Shown piece by piece: positions 27,156 through 38,400 of a stretch of DNA of 64,000 bases. A program made the position numbers and the translations under genes. This stretch comes from Mrakia gelida. Its lineage: Eukaryota > Basidiomycota > Tremellomycetes > Cystofilobasidiales > Mrakiaceae. The stretch is taken from NCBI GenBank assembly GCA_024345305.1, contig BRON01000015.1:992001-1056000 (forward strand), given 5' to 3'. Each line of letters begins with the position of its first letter. The stretch's first letter is position 1. The notes beneath the pieces are model-generated. The model worked only from the letters and a program-made list of their open reading frames with translations. It was not told the DNA's origin and ran no database searches.

Positions 27156-28492
27156 GGTGGTGGTGTGGCCGGGTTGGGTTGGGTTCGGTGGTGAGGGTGG
27201 GCGCTGGAATCGACGCGTTGGGAGAGGAGAGGGAGTGGGTGGGGAGGAGAAGCGAGGTGGCTAGTGGGTAGTCTAGATGGACATGGTTTTTCTCAAACTT
27301 TTGCTTTGCTTTGCTTTGCTTGCGGTGTTGTTGGGAAGGGAGAGGATGGAGAAGAAGACGCATCGGTTTGAGATTGGGTGAGGAGGAGAGAGAGAGAGAT
27401 TGGCGGGTTGAGTGATTGAGCGGATGGATGGAAGGGGCGGGGAGGAGAAGAATAGGTGGGAGGGAGTGTGAGGGGGAGGGGGGGCGGTTAGTTTGGAGGT
27501 GTGAGAAGGAGTTGGGGGGAGAGAGGGGACGCGTCGAGTTTGGGTTTGGTTGGGTCTCGGTCTACACCTGGGTCGAGAGAGCGCGATGGTTCGAGCTCGG
27601 TCGTTCTGAGGCCAGGGATGATGGATCTTAGGAGTGCTTCGGGAGGAAGGAGAAGAGGCAGGAAATGACGCGGAACTGAACGAACGACGCGTCGCCCTTC
27701 GTTCCGATTGCTCTCGAGGTCTATCTTCGACCTAGACATTGCAAGCATAACATAAGGATGGCCACATGCGTTGAAGGCGAGCTTCGACATCTGGATCTGC
27801 CTGTGAGGAACAACAAAGAACGAGGCTGGCTCGACTCGACGAGCGAGCGTCTTCTCGCTCGAGATTCACCTTTTCCAGGACGTCTGGAGATGTTAAAGCC
27901 AGCCCGATGACGCCCCAGTATAAACAAGCTTAGTTCCTCGAAGTTTTGGCTCTTGAAACCCTTTCCTGCTGGAGAAAATGAGCTCGGTTCTCAACCTCGC
28001 CTCCTTGTTGACGCTTTACTTCTTCTCCCTTCTGAGGTCCCGATAATGAGCAATTTCAGGTCTCTTGCTTCGAATATCATCCTTGGCGGTTTGAAATCTA
28101 TACAAGGTCGCAAAGCTGAAGTCAACGAAGAAATTTATCGAGCTGGGCTGAGGCAAAAGCAGTCGCGAGGGTCGTCCTCCTCCCTTGCTCTTAACGTCGA
28201 CGAGCTCTCTCCTTCCTCCCTCCCCCGCCTTTCCTCTCCTTCGTTCTCGTCTTCAAGGACCGTTGTCGATCAAGACTGGACTCTCCTTCTTCTCTCGTGA
28301 AGTCTCCTGGAATAGTATAAGTACAACTTGTACATCCTCTCAGTGAGTATAGAACGTGCCTCGTCACCAACGACCTCGCTCGTTCCTTCTCCCCCCTTGC
28401 CTTCTCTTACGTCTTCCTTCGTCCAAGACCTCTTCCTCTCCCAGGGCTTACTCCCTTGATATCTGTTCACGACTCCCTCAGACTCCTCTTCC
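27156..28492. other. Intergenic region with short TTTGC tandem
   Basis: About 1.3 kb. Position 27298-27322 holds four tandem TTTGC units. GACGCGTCG palindromes lie at about 27530 and 27686. At 28048 a less GC-rich stretch (MSNFRSLASNIILGGLKSIQ) is open for about 40 codons. It could be an upstream exon of the RNase III-like gene, joined through the 27-nt candidate exon ending at a GTGAGT donor at 28342, but phases could not be fixed. Confidence 0.45.
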
Positions 28493-30070
28493 ATGTCCTC
28501 GACGAACTCCCCTACCCTCCATCCTTCCCAAGAGGCCCTCTGGCTCGAGCCGCTCACTCACCTCGACCTCACCAACCTCCCTCGCTCGCTCTCGTTCTAC
28601 AACGCCGACCTCGAACGAGCCTTCTTCACGTCTGGTCGAGTGGTCACCAGTCCAGATGGGACTCAACGCTTCATATGGGACGTGGAGACAGAGGCCTACG
28701 TAGAGAAGGCGTTGACCGGTGAGCTTTCGTAGAAAGAAGGGAGGAACGCGGAGAGGGAGGAAGAGAAGCTTGTTGTTGCTCACTCTTCTCTCTGTCGCTG
28801 TCTGTCTCCCTCTCCCTTCGCCAGTGATTGACTCCCAGATCACCGAAGCCTTGAAATCCCGGTACTGCTGTCTTGATCCAGTAGGGATGAATGTACGTAT
28901 CTCGGCCAGCTTGGCTGGATCTGGCTAGGCAGCGGCTGACCTTCGTCCTCCTCCTCGTTCCGTCGTTCGTCCTCCGTTCAGGTCCTACGTGAAATCCTCA
29001 TGGCTCCTCGCAACAGCTCGTTCCTCGCTCTCGGCCTGCGTCTACATCAACAAATGGATCCACCTCTGGACTTCTCGGTCGGTCAAGTACAGTTCGAGAT
29101 TCTCTTCCTGGTGAGCTCGAGTGCTTCCTTCGAACCTCTCCCTCGCGTCTTCTCTAAACAACTCGCGCTGATCGCGGCTCTGTCACCTCGTCTCCTTCCG
29201 TGCTTGCACCTCGTCCGGCTCCAGGCCTACATCGGAGCGTTGTATCTCGACGCTCAACGTCGCGACAACGAGAGAGCGATCCTCGACGTTCTGGATCTCA
29301 TCTCGGAGATCTACTCTCCCAAGGTCTTCTTCTACTTCGAGATCAAGGCCCAATACATCCTTCAAACCGTTACGAAGAGGATGCCGGATCCGATGGCTGG
29401 CTACACCATCTACGGAACCTACGCTGGGCGTTTCTCTTCTGGAGAGCGGTCGTTCGGAGCCGTCGAACTCGTCAAGTTCGTCTGGAGGACGATGTTCGAA
29501 GACTGGATCGTCGCCCAACCCGAAACTCAGCACGAGGAGAGGTCGGCCGTCGAACCTACGCTGGATGAGCTCACCGTCCCCTCAGCTCGAGCTCAAGGAG
29601 CGGTCGTCGTCCCCGGAGTCGAGACCAGGATCGACCAACCCGTCCTTTCAACATCTCCCCAACCGCTCCACAACCCTCTCCTTCACCCTCAAGCTCATCC
29701 TCACTCTCAAATTCATCTCCAAACTCCCTCTCAACATCCCGCTCACCCTCACTCCCAGCCCTCACCCCCCTTCAACGCCGTCGCTACTTCATCCCACTCT
29801 CCTCCCGAACTTCAACACTCCCACCTCCCTCACACCTGCCCAGTCAACCAGCTCGCCTCTCAGCAGAAGTATCTCCTTCGAGATCAGGAGGACCCGACAT
29901 CGTTCGTCGGTCAGACGGATGAGAGCTCGTCTGGTGTCGGACAGAAGAGGAAGAAGGACGACGAGGGCGTGGCTGAGGGTGGAGCGAAGTCGAACAAGAG
30001 GTTGAGAGTCGTTGAGGGTGGCGAGGGGGAGGGTGATGGGGAGGATAGGATTAGGGAGATAGAGAAGTGA
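28493..30070 (+). CDS. Uncharacterised protein with an RNase III-like segment and basic, His/Pro-rich C-terminus
   Basis: Four exons are readable: 28493 to 28719, about 28826 to 28892, 28981 to 29110, and 29224 to 30070. The splice at 29111-29223 joins QFEILFL to AYIGALYLDAQ, which resembles the FEAYIGALYLD helix of RNase III enzymes. NVLREILMAPRNSSFLALGL sits where RNase III has its LVN..LA..A..LGL helix. The catalytic ERLEFLGD motif is not seen, so the domain is either inactive or its first part lies in unassigned upstream exons. The C-terminal 150 residues are rich in His, Pro and Ser and carry basic clusters (GQKRKKDDE, KSNKRLRVV) that look like nuclear signals. A divergent mitochondrial ribosomal RNase III fold protein is an alternative. 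The N-terminus is uncertain. Confidence 0.55.
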
Positions 30071-31335
30071 AGGGAGAGGTGGTGAGAAAGGGTAGCAGTG
30101 GGCGGTGGGCGAAGGGTGGTGTTGACACGCCGCGTCGATGCTTTCTTGCTTTGCTTTCGTTCTCGTTCTCTTTCTCGTTCTTGCTCTCCTTCTCGTCTCT
30201 CCTATCACTTGCTCTACTATCCTTTTCGTCCCGTACTTGCATTTCTTTCTTACTCTTTGCCTTTGTATCGCTGCTACCTCCCCCTCCCTCCCTCCCTCCT
30301 GCTCCTCACTTCGCATCGCTCTCTCTCTCTCAAAAGCGTTTCTCTCATCCTTACCACTTTGCATTTTTTCTTCACACGTTGGACTCTTGCTCTTTTTACA
30401 TCGCTCGTTCGCTTCCGCTCTCTCTACTGCCTCCTTTCACTCACTCTTGCCACCCTTTTCATTTGCAACTCTCGTCCGCGACACCCACTCCCTCCCTCGT
30501 TTCCTTTCTCTTCTTTGCTCTCCTTCTCCCTTGCTTGTTTGTTGGTTCTTATTATTAACGAAAATTTCGGCTTCCACTCAAGAGGCTCTGGGCGAACGCA
30601 GAGGGTCAAAGACGAGTGAGCGACCGACGAGCGTCGAGTCGGTTTGAAGCTCGACGCGACTTTTGGTTGGCCCTCACGCCTGTTCCTCGCTGCTGTTACT
30701 TCATTGTCTCCAGGAGCGCATTCATAGTATAGAGTGCATTCGGAATCACCATCGAGGTGGGGGCGTTTTTGCGGAAAGAGATTGGAAGGAGTCATCAAAG
30801 CTGGAACGACGCGTCGACTTTGGTTGAGCTCGATGGTTTGCGCTGCTTGCCGGAGATTTCATCAGGTTGAGGAGCTCTTTCAGACGACAAGAGTGATGTT
30901 CAACAGTGAGCTCAGTTGCGAGGGTATGAAAGGGAGGAGCAATCGTGAAAGCGAAGGTCGGCGTAGTCCTCAAGTCATGAATTGCTAGACTCGTCGACGT
31001 TCGAGGTTTTAAGATGGTCGACAAGGGTTGGAATCTATGACTCGAGCTCTAGTAGGTCTGAAGCAATGCCAAAGTGCTCCTTCGCTGAGTCGGGGAGCCT
31101 GAAAGGAAGCGAAAGAGAGGCCACCAACGGCGATCGCGGACGCGTCGCAAAATTAACGACGAGCAAAGCCGCCATCTTTTGGTCTCGGTTGAAATTTCAA
31201 CCCTCCCGTACCCATCCTTCAAACCGCCAGTTTCCTCATCAATCAAACAAGAGGATACAAGAACTGGAGAGCCTCGCGAAACGAAACAAAAGGGAACAGG
31301 AGCTAATGATCATTCAACCAAACGACCTGCCCTTC

Positions 31336-31560
31336 GGATCCCTAACGGAACTCAACGGACCAGCCGCTAAGATAAAGTAGGGATCCGAGGCGTGACTTGA
31401 ATCGATGAACAACTAGACTTTCTTGCTACTTGATTCTTGATTCTTGGCGTCTAGCTGTTCTCACAATCAGCTTCACATCAATCCGTTCGGGTTAAACGGA
31501 CTGCGTTGGGAGGGCTGAAAGTTTGTGGATCTTGTACCCTTGCCGAGAACTCTGGCACGC
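31336..31560 (+). repeat. Dispersed repeat core, copy 3 of 5
   Basis: Complete copy lying inside the left inverted-repeat arm. It starts at GGATCCCTAACGGAACTCAACGG and runs through the paired TTGATTCTTGATTCTTGG block and CCGTTCGGGTTAAACGGACTGCG to GAGAACTCTGG. Confidence 0.87.
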
Positions 31561-32061
31561 AAGTCTTTGACTCTGATAGTGAGCGAGCTAAGAGGAGACC
31601 AGAGATGAGATGGGACTGAGCTCGCATCCGCGACGCGTCAAGTTCAGATCCGGAAGCCTGAGGACGGGAGTGCGTTGCAGGGGTTGGTTATGAGACGCAC
31701 TCCCAGCCCGTGATTATAGATAAGGAAGGAGAAAGGAGGGAGGGAAGCTCGGCTTTCAGATTACCATTCTTCGTGCGAGTTCAAGCTCGATCGTTTCCAT
31801 CGACGCGTCGTTGAAAACTCAGCAAGCCTCCCTCCCTCGACCTCATCAGAATCGTGATCGCTCCCTCCCGTCCCGCCCTTCTATCAGTTGCAAACAGCGT
31901 TGACGCCTCAAAAGAACGACCGAACCTCCCTTCCTCGTTCGTGGATCAAAGCAAAACAAAACAAAAGACGAAAGACACCTCGGTAATGTTCCTGGCTCTT
32001 CCCCTCTCCGGAAGTCATCTCTCTCAGTAGCGAGAACCTCAAACCGAGGGAATAACCCATT

Positions 32062-32162
32062 CCTAGATGCATGACTCGAACCGATGAGCTACGGTCGTGA
32101 CCACCGTTCGCTCTCAAGTACAATGCTCTATTGCTAGCCGTTGGGCAGAGACGGGTAGCTTG
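32062..32162 (-). repeat. tRNA-promoter-like hairpin element, left copy
   Basis: On the minus strand the order is GGGTAGC-type palindrome side, AGCAATAGAGCATTGTACTTGAGAGC, a GGTGGTCACGACC hairpin, then CATCGGTTCGAGTCATGCATCTAGGAATGG. GGTTCGAGTCA resembles an RNA polymerase III B box. The full cloverleaf cannot be folded, so this is not called a tRNA gene. Confidence 0.5.
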
Positions 32163-32603
32163 TTGCTAATCTCAGTCTTTGTCATCATATACCATCGGTA
32201 CAAGTGAACTTGAGCACCACCGGATTGAACAATGAGTCGTATCCTTCGAAGGATCGAGGCGTTCGAACGAAGCTCTATCCGCCGCTTGGTTGATTCGACT
32301 TGACGCGAAGACGGCTCTCTCACCTCGTTTTTGGAGATAGACACAAAGAAGCATCCCAAGAATGAAAATTCGTCCAGGCATGCGCTTTGACCCTTCTCGA
32401 GTCTCTACCGAGACGAAGAGGGGCAAGACCCGACCTCGACGCGTCGAGCGAGCTTCACTCTTTTCGAGCCGCCCATCTCCCTCACCTCCTTCGCTCTTAC
32501 GTTCTCCGAAGCGGTCGGTCCCACTTCGAATTCGATTGTCATACGCATCAATCCCCGAGACCTCCCTATCCTCTCCGCCCCTTCCCCAGCTCTTCGTCGC
32601 CTC

Positions 32604-34329
32604 TCACCTCGCCTCAGGCAACCTCAACCCAGCCCACCTCTCCTCGCCCCTTTCCGTCATCATCTTCGCCAACCCGAACCTCTGTGTCCCTTCCAGCGCT
32701 CGTCCAACCGCCTCAGTTTCGTCCTCGTAGCCGGCGGGAGAAGACTCGAGGATGGAGAGGAGGAGGGAGAAGAGAGCTGGTTCGAGGGAGGAGCCGATGA
32801 TGGTTGGGAGGGAGGAGGGAGGGAGGGACTGTTTCGAGAGGAAGTGGGTGAGGGTTGGGAGGAAAAAAGAGAGACAGCAGGGAGGAGAGAGAAGAGAGTG
32901 TGAAGACTGAAGGTCAGCGAGACGAACGAACGAAAACGACGCGTCGAAGTCCGGACGAAACGAGACAAAAAGCGACTCACCACCAAGAACTCGAAAGCCT
33001 CGTCCTTGCCTCCCTCCATCGCGAGAAGGGTCTTGTGCAGCGCGTGAGCCGAAGTGGGTTTGGGGTGAACGACTTTCTTGCTGCTGCTCTTGGTCGTCGT
33101 CGGACTCGGTTTCGGCGAGATTGTCGAAGGAGGGAGAGGAAGCGAGGGTTTCGCGTTTCGAGCTGTTTGGAGGGAGGCGAAGGTTGGTGCTGGTGTGGGT
33201 TTGGCTTTGGGTTTGGTTGGGAAGATAGAAGAGGTTGGGTCTGGTTTGGTGGTTGTGGTGATGGTTGAGGATGGAGGAGAGGGAGTGGGAGGAGAGGGCG
33301 GAGGAGAGGGAGAGGAAGGGTAGACCATCTTGATCGGGATGGGATAGGATTTTGGAGGCGGTGGTGGAGTCGCAATTGAGGTGGTAGGTTTGGGAGGGAG
33401 AGACGAGGTGGCAGGAGGGGGTTTGGGTTTCGAGGCGAGAGAAGGAGAGACGACCTGCGACGACGAAGGACGCGACACTCGCGTCAGTTGGACGAAGAAC
33501 GAAGCTGGATCTTCGCGAGCTCGCTGAAACGAGATACAGACTCACCTTCTTCCCCTTCCCCTTCTTCAGCGCCTCCGCTTCTTCGTCGACCTTCACCTTG
33601 TTGAGCTCGACCTTGACGGACGCGGACATCTTTGGATCGAGTTTGAGCACCTTCGCGAAGTCTGCTCACCGGATGAAACGAACGAGGATGATCAGCCCAG
33701 AATTGCGACGAGGAAAAAATAAGAGGAAATGATTACTAACCATCTCTGGCACCCTTCCAGTCTCCCAACCCTCTCCTCGCTACTCCTCGTCTGAACCAAG
33801 CCTTGGTCGAGGTCGCTCCTCCGTCGAGAGCTATCGAAGTCGAGCAGTCTCGTTCGGCGTCGGTGAATCTGTCGAACGGAAGGGATAGGTTTTCGTCAGA
33901 AGAAGCGGACTGAGTGTTGATAGTAAGTTGGGGCTCACTTGGATAAGTTAAGATAAGCCTGAGCTCTGTTGAGAAGGTAGATGGGCGAGGAAGGGACGAG
34001 GAGGTGCGCTTCAGAGTAGGGACCTGTTCATTCGAGCCGAACGCAAAGAGGTTAGCAGACGACTTCCCAAACAGAGTATGGATGGAGTAAAGATGAACCT
34101 ATTGACTCTGCGTAGAGACCTCCCTTGAAGAGGTCGTTTCCCTGGATGGAGAAGGAAGCAAACAAAGGGAAGGAAGGGATTCAGAGGTGAGCTTTCATCT
34201 TTTTGAGCTCTCTCCTCCTCGCTGAAAGAGTCGCTGCAAGAAACGGACCTTTTGTTTCGCTGCTTCGGCTTTCTCTAGAACTGAGGCTTGAGTGGATGAA
34301 GTATGGACGATGGGAGTGAGAATCGCCAT
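32604..34329 (-). CDS. RPAP3-like TPR protein of the R2TP chaperone complex
   Basis: Cofactor linking Hsp90/Hsp70 to Rvb1-Rvb2 for assembly of RNA polymerases, PIKKs and snoRNPs. About seven exons. The N-terminus MAILTPIVHTSSTQ leads into three TPR units: AEAAKQKGNDLFKGGLYAES, PIYLLNRAQAYLNLSKFTDA, and KAWFRRGVARRGLGDWKGA followed by DFAKVLKLDP. The first TPR carries the KxxGN clamp residues that bind the EEVD tail. A Pro/Ser/Lys-rich linker of about 120 residues follows. The C-terminal RPAP3_C domain begins at PTSAHALHKTLLAM and runs through SSLEPALFSLLLSIL to TQRFGLAKMMTERGEE. Yeast Tah1 has only the TPRs, so the domain plan is that of animal RPAP3. The C-terminal exon follows an intron containing a GACGCGTCG palindrome. 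Confidence 0.82.
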
Positions 34330-35497
34330 AGAGAAAAGTAAGGAGGAAGGCTAAGACAGAAGGTGGAGGGTTGAGGATCCCGTCGAGCTCATCGTTTTCG
34401 ACGCTTCCCTTTCGCTCCTCCCCAACGACCAGCAACGAACCTAGGACTTGGCAATCTCTACACGCTCGACAACATGATCGGCTCCTACACCTCCTGGGTA
34501 CACTATCTTTCGATCAGGTTCTCGGAGGGTTCACCGAGATCTTGAGCTCGAAGAAGCGACGTCGACTCGCCTTCCTTCCCTCAACTTGAGCTTCGACCGC
34601 TCTCCCTCGCCGTTGCTTCTACAGAGTTCGAGGTGAGCTCTTCGATCTATCTATGTACTCCCTTCCCCTCTCTCCAAATAACTGACTCTCTTTCTCTTTC
34701 TTACTTGATTGCATCGAAGGGCGGTTCTCAAATGTTCCTGATCGCAACTCGTTCGACCTCCCTCCCCGTCCCTCTCTCTCCTTCGTTCTCCTTCAACTTT
34801 CATTCGCCCACTTTGCAAGAGGAAGAACGACTGGGTCGAACTCCTCCTTCTAGCACAGCAACGAACGTATAGAGACACGGAACGTGCGAGTAGAACGTCA
34901 GTCCCCTCCCCCCTCCTCTTGCCCTCCTCTCGTTTCGACTTGAGCTGACCTCGCTCTCGACCCTTTGTTGTCCTTCCCAGTCGACTCCCTCGTTCGTGCT
35001 CCTTTTCCCCTCCTTCTTCTCTTCCATCTCTCACGGACTGACCTCCCTCTTCTCTCACTCCTCCTATAGATCGAGACACCCTGTCGGCCATCTCCTACCC
35101 TTCGTCTCCCAACCATCGAGCCCCTCCAAGAGCAGCAACCTCCTCTCAACGACGTCAAGTCTACGCTTCGCCAACCTCCAACTTCTCCTCTTCCTTCTCT
35201 CCTCAGCAACCTCCTCTCTCCTACTCTCGACCGAGAACGTTCACAGGATCAGAGGTCGTCCCTCGCCAACAGCAGCAGCAAGAGTGCGTCGTCGAGTTCG
35301 TCGTCGTCGCGGAACCCATCCCACCTCCTCCTCCTTCGCCGCCACGAGTTCGACAAAGGAGTCGAACAACAACAACGAGACCTAGAGCGACTTCCCCTCC
35401 TCCTCCTCCTCCTCCGCCACCTCCTCCTCTCCCGTTCAAGAAGACCAGCCTGGGAGCGTCGGCGTCGAACGGATCTTCGAGCGAGAGTTCGTTCGAG
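34330..35497. other. Region between RPAP3-like and RhoGEF genes, probably with RhoGEF 5' exons
   Basis: About 1.2 kb. From about 35068, after a CTATAG acceptor, the frame of the RhoGEF stays open to its first Met at 35498 and encodes Ser/Pro/Gln-rich sequence ending in an 11-Pro run. This suggests that translation begins in an upstream exon. Candidate exons lie at 34973-34987 and near 34440-34510, but phases do not fix a single model. Confidence 0.5.
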
Positions 35498-38400
35498 ATG
35501 GCGAAATCGTTTCAGTCCCCTCGCAAAGCACCTCTCCCTCCTCCTCCTCCCTCTCCCTCGGTCACCAACCACTCGACAGCGGTCAAGAGAAGATCACGAT
35601 CCAACTCCTACGCTCCTTCTCCTCCTCACGACCACAGCAACAACCCCAAAGTTGAAGCCGTTCCTCCTCTCCCAACGCCGTCGCCTCTTCTTCGTCAGGA
35701 GCATTGGATGTCGCCTGTCCCCGAGAGGCTGCTTGTGGAGAAGGACGTTCGGGTCGGAGAGCTCTGGGATGGAGGGTATGGGACGCGCGGGAGTACTGGG
35801 AGCGAGAGGTCGACGGGAGTCGGAGGAGGACGAGAGGTCGCGAGGTCGCCGCTCTTGAAGCAGGAAGGACCGTTTAGTCAGGTTGGGATGGGCTCTTCTT
35901 CGTCTCCGAGGACTACAGCGAGGTCGCCACTACTTCGTCAACGGGAGGAGGAGCTCGAGAGGATCGCGAGAGACTTTGGTCTTGGTCCAGCGGACGACGA
36001 CGAGGAAGAGCAACAACAACAACAACAACAGGAGGATGTCCAATTCGTTTCCCAGTCGAGGACAGCACCACCTCCTCCTCCCGAGCGCCTGTCATTTTCA
36101 ACCAGGGCGTCGTCTCATCGGAAACCACCTCCATCTCCGATTCAACAACAATCTCCCTTGTCCTTACCAATTCAACCCCCCAGCACCCCTCAAGCGAAAC
36201 CTCCTCGCTCTCCTCAACCAACCCCAATTTTCTCATCCCCGAAACCCTTCGTCCACACCACCACTTCACCAGCATCCTCCTCTCCTCCTCCAGGAAGACC
36301 TCCACGTTCAGCGGCGAGGAGACCCTCGGTCAGCAGCGGATCGAATCCAACGGCGATGTCCCCTCCTCCTCCACCTCCTCCTCCCATCCCAGCTTTTCCA
36401 CAGCCAGCTTCGCCCCGACCCTCGCCTCGAATCGGAAAGGTGCGCCGACCGACCATCTCCTACCCAGCTCCCAGCTCCAACGATACCCTCGAACCACCTC
36501 CTCCCCTCCCCATGGTCGTCCCTCAGACGTCCTCCCCGGCATCTCGTCCTCTTCCTGCTGTCCCAACCTCAACTCCAGGTCTTCCTGAATCGACATCGGA
36601 CTCCCTCTTCACCTTCTTCGGAGCGAGACCGGAATCCGATCAGGCAGTCGTCGCGTCGACGAACGGAGGAAGTTCACGGTCCAACTCGGTTGTGAAACCA
36701 GTCAAGGTTGACATGAGGAAGCTTGCCAACCCTCCTCCGCCTCAATCGACCACCTCCCACTACTCCACCACCTCCGCTCGACAGCAGATCCGAATCCCTT
36801 CTCCCGCTCTGCCTCATCAGTGGTCGTCGTCGTCGCCAGCAACATCGAAGGCTCTCACTCCTCGTCCCATCGAAACGGTTCCAGCGCCCTCTCCTCGTCA
36901 AGTCGATCTCGCCTCCCCAACCTCAACTCACGACGAATACTCCCAACAAGTCGTTCTCGATCCCGAACTCATCGACGCTCTCACGATGGGAGGAGCCAAC
37001 GGTCGCGTCCATCGTCGTTCATGGCGTCGACCTGAATCGCTTCGAGCTTCGCCTCTCTTCCCAACCAAGGCGTCGCCGGTCATCAATCAGGAGATGGAGG
37101 AGGTACCTGAACTCCCAACGGCGAGGCCGATCAAGGAGAAAGGGACTGGTTACGTCGGAGAGCGAGCGAGCGTCCTGAGGAGGATGAGTGCGCTGAAGGG
37201 TTTGGTGGGAGGACTTGGGTTGGGGTTCGACTTCTCGGAGGAGTCGAGTGGGAGCGCTGGCGAGGGTGGAGCGATGGTAGGAGACGAGGAGTGTGGACGT
37301 GTTGCCTTGGGTGGAGTTGTCGAAGAGGAAGAGGAGGAGGAGTACCACGGAAGGATCGAGGAGGAGGAGGCAGAGGAGACTCCGACATCTTCGCCGTTCT
37401 TGGTCGACTCCTCGAGCGTCGCACCTCCATCGCCAGCGTTCAACTTCGATCTCATCTCTCGAGGACTCTCCAAGGATCGTCGAAGCGCTCTCTACGTTGC
37501 GTTTGGAGGAACAGGGAACGAGGAGGACGAGGACGACGATGCGGAGGTCATTCGATTTGGAGAGGACGGATCTCCTGGGAAGCTCGAACTAGTTGACGAG
37601 GCGTCAATGGAGGGAACAGGCTACGCCGTGACCTCGGAGGATCGCTCATCCTGGCCAGCAGCATCGGAGACGACGGACGTAGGCGATGAAGCCTTCTTCT
37701 CTGCGATTGGGAGCTCAGTCGACGGATCTTCGTCGACGACAGGTCAAGAGGAGGGTCATCACTGGGAATCGACGGTCCCTCATCCCATCCCGGAGGTCAC
37801 TCCCATCGTTATCGACGCTGCTCTCAAAGCTTCTCGTCGAAGATCCCGAACCCAGACCTTGACGAGATCGTCCATCGTCCCTCCCGCCTCGCCGTCGTTC
37901 ACGGATCCCTTCTCGGACGGCTCGACTCCGGTTCCATCGAGATACGCTCCTTCCTCTCCATCTTTCCACCCACCACCTCCTCCTCTTCCCGTCACCCCCA
38001 CCCAACCCCTCCTATCCTTCCGAGCAAACCTCACCCTCGATCCCCGTCAACCAAACCACCACCCTCCTCTCTCCTCCTCTTCGACGCGTCAAGCTCGAAC
38101 GTGGCGAGAATCCCTCCCTCCCGTTGTCTTCGAAGACCTCCTCGACCACTACGGATCCGTCGAAATGAAGCGTCAAGAAGTCATCTGGGAACTCTGCTCA
38201 ACGGAGGAAGTCTTCGTCTCGTCGATGCAATCCGTTCTTCGCCTCTTCGCTCGACCTCTTCGAACTCCTCAAGGACTGTGGATCGAAGGAATCCCCATGG
38301 AAATCACCCGACTATTCGACTGGCTCTACGACATCGTCCAACTCCACACGGACCTCTCGGAAGCGTTGATCGACCTGAGGAAGGTGCAGAGTCCGCTCGT

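Larger units (their letters stand above)
30540..32210 (+). repeat. Large inverted repeat, left arm
   Basis: Matches the reverse complement of about 41050-42745. Shared landmarks in order are TTGCTTGTTTGTTGGTT, GATTTCGGCTTC-like, CAGAGGGTC, GGTCGACAAGGGTT, ATCTATGACTCGAG, GGCCACCAACGGCGATC, GACGCGTCG, CCGCCATCTTTTGGTCTCGGTTGA, the dispersed repeat core, AACTCAGCAAGCCTCC, CTCAAAAGAACGACCG, AAAGACGAAAGACACCT, CTTCCCCTCTCCGGA and CCATTCCTAGATGCATGACTCGAACCGATGAGCTA. Identity by eye is about 70-80 percent. Confidence 0.85.
30071..32603. other. Gene-free region occupied by repeats
   Basis: The first 450 bp is a CT-rich 3' flank. The rest, about 30540-32210, is the left arm of a large inverted repeat and contains a dispersed repeat core and a tRNA-promoter-like hairpin. 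No protein-coding exon is supported; open frames are short and lack conserved motifs. Confidence 0.65.

Noticed and set aside
32062..32162. tRNA gene
   Set aside because: A B-box-like GGTTCGAGTC is present, but the T stem, anticodon stem and acceptor stem do not pair, so a functional tRNA is not supported.
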